Source: an uncultured Phycisphaerales bacterium (GTDB lineage: Bacteria > Planctomycetota > Phycisphaerae > Phycisphaerales > UBA1924). From it: a DNA stretch of 7,443 bases. The notes below the pieces were generated by a model. The model made no database searches. It worked only from the letters and a program-made list of their open reading frames with translations, and was not told where the DNA came from. Position 1 is the stretch's first letter, and every line of letters begins with the position of its first letter. Shown here in pieces: positions 1-5,483 of this stretch. Made by a program: the position numbers and the translations under genes. The stretch lies in the NCBI GenBank assembly GCA_937891445.1, contig CALAFV010000548.1, positions 1-7,443 of the forward strand. The letters are read 5' to 3'.

Positions 1-1
1 C

Positions 2-664
2 ATCATGATGCACTACTACCACTACGGGTTCGATGACTTCGTCATCGCCCTGGGGTACAAGGGCGACTACATCAAGAAGTACTTCGTGGACTACGCCCAC
101 CTGCAGGGCGATCTGACGGTGGACTTCCGCACCGGGCGGCTGACGCACGAAAACGGGAAGCTCCCGCAGTGGACCGTGCGGATGGTGGATACTGGCATCC
201 CGACGATGACCGGCGGCCGCATCAAGCGCCTCCAGCCGGTGATCGGCAACGAGACCTTCATGCTGACCTGGGGGGATGGGGTCTCGGACGTCAACCTCAA
301 GCGGCTCCTGGAGTTCCACCGCTCCCACGGAAAGATCGCCACCGTGACGGCCGTGCGGCCGACGGCCCGGTTCGGGCACCTGGAGTTCGACGGGGACCGG
401 GTCAAGGAGTTCAGCGAGAAGCCGCAGACCGCGGAGGGGTGGATCAACGGGGCGTTCTTCGTCCTGGAGCCGCAGGTCTTCGACTACATCGAGGGGGACG
501 CAACCCAGTTCGAGAAAGAGCCGATGGAGCGGCTGGCCCGCGAGGGGCAGCTCATGGCCTACCGCCATACCTCCTTCTGGCAGTGCATGGACACGCTGCG
601 GGACAAGAAGCTGCTCCAGGACCTTTGGGACAGCGGCAACCCGCCGTGGAAGACGTGGGAGTAG
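2..664 (+). CDS. rfbF: Glucose-1-phosphate cytidylyltransferase, 5' end cut by window
   Basis: The enzyme joins CTP and glucose 1-phosphate to give CDP-glucose and pyrophosphate in the cytoplasm, the entry step to CDP-linked deoxysugars. The reading frame is open to the first base of the window, so the ATG at position 5 is internal. About 35-40 N-terminal residues, including the GG-x-GTR nucleotide-binding loop, lie upstream; this is judged from memory of the roughly 257-residue Salmonella enzyme. Recognisable family blocks in order are HYGFDDFVIALGYKGDYIK near the start, VDTGIPTMTGGRIKR, TWGDGVSDVN, ARFGHLEFDG, EKPQ, WINGAFFVLEP, FWQCMDTLRDK and the C-terminal PWKTWE, which matches the end of known RfbF proteins. 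It ends in TAG and is followed by a 126-nt spacer and an SDR gene on the same strand. Other sugar nucleotidyltransferases (RmlA, GalU) lack these blocks. Family assignment is firm; the acceptor pathway is inferred. Confidence 0.95.
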   Translation: MMMHYYHYGFDDFVIALGYKGDYIKKYFVDYAHLQGDLTVDFRTGRLTHENGKLPQWTVRMVDTGIPTMTGGRIKRLQPVIGNETFMLTWGDGVSDVNLKRLLEFHRSHGKIATVTAVRPTARFGHLEFDGDRVKEFSEKPQTAEGWINGAFFVLEPQVFDYIEGDATQFEKEPMERLAREGQLMAYRHTSFWQCMDTLRDKKLLQDLWDSGNPPWKTWE

Positions 665-692
665 GCAATGGAGATTGGGCAATGGGCAATGG
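663..692. repeat. Short tandem GGGCAAT repeat at the rfbF stop codon
   Basis: Two perfect 7-nt copies of GGGCAAT occupy 677-683 and 684-690, followed by GG. A related AGGCAATGG lies at 663-671 and overlaps the last two bases of the rfbF stop codon. Strings of this kind recur between genes in some Planctomycetes-like genomes (recollection, not checked). The remainder of the spacer, up to the ribosome binding site at 781, shows no gene, clear promoter or hairpin to me. Confidence 0.5.
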
Positions 693-780
693 AAGAGGCC
701 CGTCGCCCTGCCTGACTCCCTCGGCGTGATCCGTCCCCCGGACTCTTCCGCGGCCATCGCGTGTCCCTCAACGTCTGATC

Positions 781-785
781 GGAGG
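781..785 (+). promoter_or_regulatory. Ribosome binding site for the SDR gene
   Basis: GGAGG lies 5 nt before the GTG at 791. It is a strong Shine-Dalgarno match and fixes the GTG as the start, in agreement with the N-terminal Rossmann strand beginning directly after it (MRVLVTG). Confidence 0.8.
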
Positions 786-790
786 CTTCC

Positions 791-1822
791 GTGCGCGTCC
801 TGGTCACCGGACATCTCGGATACATCGGAACCATCCTGACCCCGATGCTCCTGGCGCGGGGGCACGAGGTTGTCGGGATGGACTCGGACCTGTACGAGCG
901 GTGCACGTTCGGCGACGGCGGCGCGATCGCCGACGTCCCCAACATCCGCAAGGACATCCGCGACGCCACGATCGACGACGTGCGCGGGTTCGACGCGGTG
1001 CTCCACCTGGCCGGGCTGTCGAACGACCCCCTGGGGGACTTCAACCCGGAACTGACGTACGACATCAACCACCGGGCGAGCGTGCGCCTGGCGGAGATGG
1101 CGAAGGAAGCCGGGGTGCCGCGGTTCGTCTTTTCCTCCTCCTGCTCCAACTACGGCGCGGGCGGGGACGGGATGCTCGACGAGGGCGCTGCGTTCAACCC
1201 GGTCACGCCCTACGGCGAGTCGAAGGTGATGGTCGAGCGGGACGTCGGCCAGATGGCCACCGACCGCTTCACGCCGGTCTTCCTGCGCAACGCGACCGCT
1301 TACGGCGTCTCGCCACGGCTGCGCTTCGACCTGGTGCTCAACAACCTCACCGCGTGGGCGTACACCACCGGAAAGGTGATGATCAAGAGCGACGGCAGCC
1401 CCTGGCGGCCGATCGTCCACATCGAGGACATCTCCCGCGCGTTCATCGCCGTGATGGAGGCCCCGGCCGAGAAGGTGCACAACCAGGCCTTCAACGTCGG
1501 CGCCACAACCGAGAACTACCGCGTGCGGGACATCGCCAACATCGTCGGTGAGACGGTCCCCGGCTCGACGATCACGTTCGCCGACGGCGCGAGCCCGGAT
1601 AAGCGGAACTACCGCGTGCGGTGCGACAAGTACTGCTCCGCGTTCCCCGACTTCACCCCCCGGTGGACGGCCCGCCGGGGCGCGGCGGAACTGCACGACG
1701 CCTTCAAGCGCGTGGGCGTGACCCTCGAGGAGTTCGAGGGGCCACGGTTCAAGCGCATCGCGCACATCAAGCAACTCCTCGAGCAGGGGCTGCTCGGGGA
1801 CGATTTCAGGTTCAAGCGGTAA
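791..1822 (+). CDS. NAD(P)-dependent nucleotide-sugar epimerase/reductase (extended SDR)
   Basis: This 343-residue protein starts at GTG and belongs to the extended short-chain dehydrogenase/reductase family that epimerises, dehydrates or reduces nucleotide sugars in the cytoplasm. The NAD(P)-binding glycine motif G-x-x-G-x-x-G is in VTGHLGYIG (residues 5-13). The LHLAGLSNDP block follows, then the Ser cluster FSSSCSNYG (112-122) holding the likely catalytic Ser. The catalytic pair is Y141-x-x-x-K145 in PYGESK. A substrate-binding block, WRPIVHIEDISRAF, follows the Rossmann core. Length is typical for the family. It lies between rfbF and two C-methyltransferase genes, so its substrate is probably a CDP-linked 4-keto sugar, with the enzyme acting as epimerase or 4-ketoreductase. 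It lacks the GHTGFKG start I associate with CDP-glucose 4,6-dehydratase (RfbG), so I do not call it RfbG. Family is firm, exact reaction unknown. Confidence 0.9.
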   Translation: MRVLVTGHLGYIGTILTPMLLARGHEVVGMDSDLYERCTFGDGGAIADVPNIRKDIRDATIDDVRGFDAVLHLAGLSNDPLGDFNPELTYDINHRASVRLAEMAKEAGVPRFVFSSSCSNYGAGGDGMLDEGAAFNPVTPYGESKVMVERDVGQMATDRFTPVFLRNATAYGVSPRLRFDLVLNNLTAWAYTTGKVMIKSDGSPWRPIVHIEDISRAFIAVMEAPAEKVHNQAFNVGATTENYRVRDIANIVGETVPGSTITFADGASPDKRNYRVRCDKYCSAFPDFTPRWTARRGAAELHDAFKRVGVTLEEFEGPRFKRIAHIKQLLEQGLLGDDFRFKR

Positions 1823-1837
1823 GACGGAGGGGATTCG

Positions 1838-1908
1838 CCGCGGAGGCACAGGGAACACCGAGACGCGCCAACGTTCCTGGGTCCGCTTGTGCCCTCTGCA
1901 CCCTGCGG
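1838..1908. repeat. Degenerate inverted repeat, GAGGCACAG style
   Basis: The 111-nt spacer between the SDR and the first C-methyltransferase holds a left arm at 1838-1858 (begins CCGCGGAGGCACAGGG) and a right arm at 1888-1908 (ends CACCCTGCGG). The reverse complement of the right arm matches the left arm at about 15 positions of 21 when one gap is allowed. The style resembles the dispersed 'GCAGAGG...CCTCTGC' intergenic repeats of high-G+C environmental bacteria. It appears eroded. No T-run follows, so it is not a standard terminator. Confidence 0.45.
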
Positions 1909-1933
1909 TCAACCTGTCTCGAAGGGCGAGTGC

Positions 1934-3190
1934 ATGGACAGCAATCAACGCGACTTCAGAGCGGCGTGCGCCGCCGCCTTCTGCCGCGCCTGCGGCCGCA
2001 AGGGGCTCGAGCCGGTCCTCGACCTGGGGGCGATGCCCCTGGCCGACGGTCTCAAGACCGAAGCCGACCTGGCCAAGCCCGAGGGCCGCTACCCGCTGGA
2101 GGTCGGCTTCTGCCCCGACTGCGCCCTGGTTCAGATCACCGAGACGCTCCCGCCCGAGGTGCTCTTCGGCCATGACTACCCCTACTTCTCGAGTTTCTCC
2201 GACGCCCTGCTCAAGCATTCCCGCGACAACGCCCTGAGCCTGATCGAGTCCCGCAAACTCGGACCGCAGAGTCTCGTCGTCGAACTGGCCAGCAACGACG
2301 GCTATCTGCTGAAGAACTTCGTCGAGAAGGGCATCCCCGTGCTGGGCATCGACCCCGCCCCCGGCCCCGCCGCGGCGGCGGAGAAGATTGGCGTCCGCAC
2401 GATGTGCACGTTCTTCACCAAGGCGCTGGCCGAGGAACTGGCCGCAAACGGCACGCGGGCCGACGTCGTCATCGGCAACAACGTCCTGGCCCACGTCGCC
2501 GACACCAACGGCTTCGTGCAGGGGATCCGCACGATCCTCAAGGACGACGGCACCACGTCCATCGAATGCCCGTACCTGCGCGACCTGATCGACCACTGCG
2601 AGTTCGACACGATCTACCACGAGCACCTGTGCTACTTCTCGGTCACAGCGGTCAACAACCTCTTCCGCCGCAACGGCCTGTACCTCAACCACGTCGAGCG
2701 GCTCCCGATCCACGGCGGGAGCCTCCGCCTCTTCGCCGGCCGGCGCGAGGACGTGCGTCAGTCCGTCACCTCGCTGCTGGCCGAGGAGAAGGCCCTGGGC
2801 ATGGACAAGCCCGAGTACTACCGCGGCTTCGCGGACCGGGTGAACTCGATCCGCTCCGAAATGCGCCGCATCCTGTCGGACCTCAAGGACCAGGGGAAGC
2901 GCATCGCCGCCTACGGCGCCGCGGCCAAGGGCGCCATCATGCTCAACGCGATCGGCGTGGCCGAGGAGACGATCGACTTCGCCGTGGACCGCAACGTCCA
3001 CAAGCAGGGCAAGTACATGCCCGGCGGTCGGATCAAGATCCTCCCCCCCACCGAACTGCTCGCCCGCATGCCGGACTACACCATCATCCTCCCCTGGAAC
3101 TTCAAGGACGAGATCCTCGCCCAGCAGGCCGAGTACCGCGCCCGCGGCGGGAAGTTCATCATCCCGATTCCCAAGCCCGCCATTGTTTAG
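1934..3190 (+). CDS. Zinc-containing sugar C-methyltransferase (TylCIII/TcaB9/NovU type)
   Basis: This 418-residue enzyme is predicted to move a methyl group from S-adenosylmethionine to a carbon (C-3 in characterised relatives) of a 4-keto nucleotide sugar, making a branched sugar. Three domains are visible. An N-terminal zinc-binding domain has C17-x2-C20 and C60-x2-C63. A central SAM-binding fold has ELASNDG (117-123) and acidic D140. A C-terminal domain has the GAAAKG loop (328-333). Active-site blocks known from TcaB9 are present: NNVLAH with H187, and Y228-H-E-H231, whose last His corresponds to the proposed catalytic base. The ATG at 1934 is preferred, with AGGG at 1923-1926. An in-frame GTG at 1889 would add 15 residues but has no Shine-Dalgarno and sits inside the right arm of a repeat. 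Upstream RfbF suggests a CDP-linked substrate, whereas most characterised relatives use TDP sugars. Family is firm; substrate is inference. Confidence 0.92.
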   Translation: MDSNQRDFRAACAAAFCRACGRKGLEPVLDLGAMPLADGLKTEADLAKPEGRYPLEVGFCPDCALVQITETLPPEVLFGHDYPYFSSFSDALLKHSRDNALSLIESRKLGPQSLVVELASNDGYLLKNFVEKGIPVLGIDPAPGPAAAAEKIGVRTMCTFFTKALAEELAANGTRADVVIGNNVLAHVADTNGFVQGIRTILKDDGTTSIECPYLRDLIDHCEFDTIYHEHLCYFSVTAVNNLFRRNGLYLNHVERLPIHGGSLRLFAGRREDVRQSVTSLLAEEKALGMDKPEYYRGFADRVNSIRSEMRRILSDLKDQGKRIAAYGAAAKGAIMLNAIGVAEETIDFAVDRNVHKQGKYMPGGRIKILPPTELLARMPDYTIILPWNFKDEILAQQAEYRARGGKFIIPIPKPAIV

Positions 3191-3293
3191 CCACAGATCT
3201 ACACGGATGAACACAGACAAGGCCGGGAGGACTGAAGACCAACGGACTCGAACTTCCTCTCCCGAATCTGCGTTGATCCGCGTTCATCTGCGG
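3191..3293. repeat. Palindromic interspersed repeat (CCACAGAT...ATCTGCGG)
   Basis: Beginning on the base after the stop codon, a left arm at 3191-3217 and a right arm at 3267-3293 form an imperfect 27-nt inverted repeat (21 of 27 positions by hand; four of the six mismatches are A/G, which still allow G-T type pairing on one strand). A 49-nt spacer separates the arms. Each arm has a 10-nt internal period: CCACAGATCT / ACACGGATGA / ACACAGACAA on the left and ATCTGCGTTG / ATCCGCGTTC / ATCTGCGG on the right. The left arm is visibly lower in G+C (about half) than the genes around it. I recognise the pattern as a dispersed intergenic repeat of Planctomycetes, Verrucomicrobia and similar genomes, from general memory. 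There is no T-run, so it is not a classical terminator. It fills most of the 124-nt gap before the next gene. Confidence 0.8.
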
Positions 3294-3314
3294 CTCCCTT
3301 GAGACAGGCCAAGC

Positions 3315-4535
3315 ATGACCACCGGGCCATCCTTCGAAACCCATCACGACGCCGGCGCCGAGTGCCCCAACTGCGGCTCGCGCGGCCTCACGATCTTCTA
3401 CACCGTCCGCGGCATCCCCGCGCACTCCTGCCTCCTCATGCCCACTCGGGCCGAGGCCGTCGGCTATCCCCGCGGCGACCTGCGCCTGGGCTTCTGCGAC
3501 GCCTGCGGCTTCATCACCAACACCGCGTTCGACGTCTCCCTCAACGAGTACTCGCAGCGGTACGAGGAGACCCAGGGCTTCAGCCCGACGTTCAACAAGT
3601 TCGCCCGCGAACTCGCGAAGCGCTACGCCGACCGCTACGACCTGGGCTCGGGCAAGACCACGCTCGAGATCGGCTGCGGCAAGGGCGAGTTCCTCATCCA
3701 ACTCCTCGAGGAGGCCGGGCCGGGCGCTCGCGGCATCGGCATCGACCCCGGCTACATCCCGTCGCGCACCACCAGCCCCGCCGCCGAGCGTGCGGAGTTC
3801 ATCGTTGACCTCTACGACCGGCGCTACGCCCACCTCAAGGCCGACTTCATCGTCTGCCGCCACACGCTCGAACACATCGCCCCCACCCGGGAGTTCATGC
3901 GCGAACTGCGCACGACCATCGGCGACCGCCCCGGCACCGTCCTCTTCTTCGAACTGCCCGACGTCATGCGGGAACTCAAGGAAGGGGCCTTCTGGGACAT
4001 GTACTACGAGCACTGCACCTACTTCTCCTGCGGCTCGCTGGCCCGCCTCTTCCGCTCCACCGGCTTCGACGTCACGCACCTGACGCTCGAATACGGCGAC
4101 CAGTACATCATCCTCGACGCCGTTCCCGCCGACGGCCCGACGCATCCGCGCCTGCCGCTGGAGAACGACCTCGACGAACTGCGCTCACGCGTCGCGGACT
4201 TCGGCAAGGTCACCTCGGCCGTGGTGTCGAAGTGGAAGCGGATCCTCGACGAGGGCCGCGCCCGCGGCGAGCGGACGGTCATCTGGGGCTCGGGCTCCAA
4301 GGGGGTCTCCTTCTTGACGACGCTTGACGCCGGCGACGCCGTCGCCGCTGCGGTAGACATCAACCCCTACCGCCACGGCAAGTTCATGCCCGGCTCTGGC
4401 CACGAGATCGTGTCGCCCGAGTCGCTGCGGGACCTGCGTCCCGACCGGGTCATCGTCATGAACCCCGTCTACGTCCCCGAGATCACGGCCCAACTCCACT
4501 CGATGGATCTGCGGCCGCAGGTGCTGGCGCTCTGA
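3315..4535 (+). CDS. Second zinc-binding C-methyltransferase-like protein
   Basis: This 406-residue protein repeats the layout of its upstream neighbour. The putative zinc domain has C17-x2-C20 and C61-x2-C64. The SAM-binding motif is the canonical EIGCGKG (118-124) with acidic D144. The C-terminal domain has GSGSKG (325-330) followed by a second Rossmann-like half (AAVDINPYRHGKFMPG). H187 in HTLEHI and Y230-Y-E-H233 line up with the active-site His and Tyr-x-Glu-His of TcaB9-type enzymes, so the catalytic set looks kept although the second position is Tyr rather than His. The block YEETQGFSPTFNKFA (about residues 83-97) has no counterpart in the first copy. Overall sequence is strongly diverged, so this is an old paralogue, not a recent duplicate. 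The start codon has only a weak AGG upstream. It may methylate another carbon or another sugar, or a later intermediate. Family is firm, reaction open. Confidence 0.88.
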   Translation: MTTGPSFETHHDAGAECPNCGSRGLTIFYTVRGIPAHSCLLMPTRAEAVGYPRGDLRLGFCDACGFITNTAFDVSLNEYSQRYEETQGFSPTFNKFARELAKRYADRYDLGSGKTTLEIGCGKGEFLIQLLEEAGPGARGIGIDPGYIPSRTTSPAAERAEFIVDLYDRRYAHLKADFIVCRHTLEHIAPTREFMRELRTTIGDRPGTVLFFELPDVMRELKEGAFWDMYYEHCTYFSCGSLARLFRSTGFDVTHLTLEYGDQYIILDAVPADGPTHPRLPLENDLDELRSRVADFGKVTSAVVSKWKRILDEGRARGERTVIWGSGSKGVSFLTTLDAGDAVAAAVDINPYRHGKFMPGSGHEIVSPESLRDLRPDRVIVMNPVYVPEITAQLHSMDLRPQVLAL

Positions 4536-4542
4536 ATCCCGC

Positions 4543-4548
4543 GGAGGG
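4543..4548 (+). promoter_or_regulatory. Ribosome binding site for the PIG-L deacetylase gene
   Basis: GGAGGG ends 8 nt before the ATG at 4557. Two in-frame GTG codons at 4548 and 4551 are closer (overlapping or 2 nt away) and are therefore poor starts. This site decides for ATG 4557. Confidence 0.75.
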
Positions 4549-4556
4549 TGGTGAGG

Positions 4557-5483
4557 ATGAAGCGACTGCTCAGGCCGCTCCAGCCCGCCGCGTTCACCGC
4601 GCTGCAGCGTGTGCTCTTCGCACGCGGCCGCGACGTCACCGCCGAACTGACCGGCGGCCCGCTGCTGGTCATCGCCCCCCATCCCGACGATGAAACACTC
4701 GGCTGCGGCGCCGCGATCATGCGCACCGCCGACGCCGACCATGCGGTCCACATCGTCATCGTCTGCGACGGCCGGCACTCGCACAAGGAGGCCGGCGTCC
4801 CCGCTGATCGCATGGCCGAGATCCGGCGGGGCGAGGTGCTCGAGGCCTGCCGGCGCATGGGCGTCCCCCCCGAGCGCGTCACGCTGCTGGGTCACGAGGA
4901 CCGCCACGTGGCCGCCAGCGCCCGCGAGGCCGCGGAGGGACTCGAGCGCATCGTCGCCGAAACAAACCCAAAGGTCATCCTCGCCCCATCGGGCATCGAC
5001 GCCCACCCCGACCACCGCGCGATCCACGCCATCGTGTGCCGACTCGTCGAGCGAGGGCGTATCAAGGCCCCGGTGTACGAGTACCCCGTGTGGTTCTGGT
5101 CCCCCGGTGCGTGGATGACGCTCCGGGACCCCGCCCTGCGCCGCCTGATCCAACTCGCTCTTCGGCCGCTGCGCACCGCCGTGCGCAGTCGCCCGCTGCT
5201 GGTCCGCACCGACGGCTACCTCGAGCGAAAGCGCCACGCGATGGACGCCTTCGAGTCGCAGATGCGGAAGAACCCCGAGCACCCGGAGTGGCCGGTTCTG
5301 GCCGAGGACTTCCTCGCCTCGTTCTTCCGGCGCTACGAGTTGTTCTTCCCCCTTCTGGGCGCCGGAGCGCCCGCGTGGCCGCGGCCCAAGGACGATCCCT
5401 ACGCCATCCAATCCGGCGGCCTGGTCTGGGGATGGCCGCCCGATGCGTCCGCCGCCGGCGAGCGCGGGAGCACGACGGCATGA
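4557..5483 (+). CDS. PIG-L/LmbE family N-acetyl sugar deacetylase
   Basis: Members of this family are zinc hydrolases that remove acetyl groups from N-acetylglucosaminyl compounds (MshB, BshB, PIG-L, teicoplanin-type deacetylases). The 308-residue protein carries the metal and catalytic motif H42-P-D-D45-E46 in VIAPHPDDETLGCG and the second metal motif H150-P-D-H153 in GIDAHPDHR, so it looks active. Between them lies the usual alpha/beta sheet region (VHIVIVCDGRHSH, EVLEACRRMG). It is longer than BshB-type proteins: beyond about residue 170 there is an extension with KRHAMDAFESQM, a block typical of family members in polysaccharide clusters, and an Ala/Gly/Ser-rich tail. No signal peptide or membrane helix is seen, so it is probably cytoplasmic. 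It starts 21 nt after the methyltransferase stop and overlaps the glycosyltransferase gene, which suggests action on a sugar or lipid-linked precursor of the same glycan. Substrate unknown. Confidence 0.92.
   Translation: MKRLLRPLQPAAFTALQRVLFARGRDVTAELTGGPLLVIAPHPDDETLGCGAAIMRTADADHAVHIVIVCDGRHSHKEAGVPADRMAEIRRGEVLEACRRMGVPPERVTLLGHEDRHVAASAREAAEGLERIVAETNPKVILAPSGIDAHPDHRAIHAIVCRLVERGRIKAPVYEYPVWFWSPGAWMTLRDPALRRLIQLALRPLRTAVRSRPLLVRTDGYLERKRHAMDAFESQMRKNPEHPEWPVLAEDFLASFFRRYELFFPLLGAGAPAWPRPKDDPYAIQSGGLVWGWPPDASAAGERGSTTA
5466..5470 (+). promoter_or_regulatory. Ribosome binding site for the glycosyltransferase gene
   Basis: GGGAG, inside the end of the deacetylase gene, lies 9 nt before ATG 5480. 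It supports reinitiation at the ATGATGA overlap. A second ATG at 5483 follows directly, so either could be used. Confidence 0.5.

Noticed and set aside
559..1149. Antisense open frame of 196 codons across the rfbF-SDR spacer
   Set aside because: No motif, Ser/Arg-rich shadow composition, and it covers two real genes and the repeat-bearing spacer.
791..1822. SDR as the missing CDP-glucose 4,6-dehydratase (RfbG)
   Set aside because: The N-terminus GHLGYIG and the rest of the protein look like the general epimerase/reductase group and lack the GHTGFKG start I expect of RfbG.
3191..3293. Palindrome as a CRISPR unit or intrinsic terminator
   Set aside because: There is only one pair of imperfect arms in opposite orientation with no regularly spaced spacers, and no T-run follows either arm.
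3159..4145. Long antisense open frame of 328 codons opposite the second C-methyltransferase
   Set aside because: Composition is the Val/Gly/Glu/Ala-rich pattern expected from the reverse of a G/C-ending coding strand; no domain is recognisable, and the plus-strand frame has clear motifs.
4185..5411. Antisense open frame of 408 codons opposite the deacetylase
   Set aside because: It spans the end of one real gene and most of another in reverse, has no recognisable motif, and is explained by high G+C suppressing stop codons.
5036..5479. Upstream extension of the glycosyltransferase frame by 148 residues
   Set aside because: It overlaps the deacetylase in another frame and is Arg/Ala/Pro-rich shadow sequence; the GT-B fold begins right at ATG 5480/5483.
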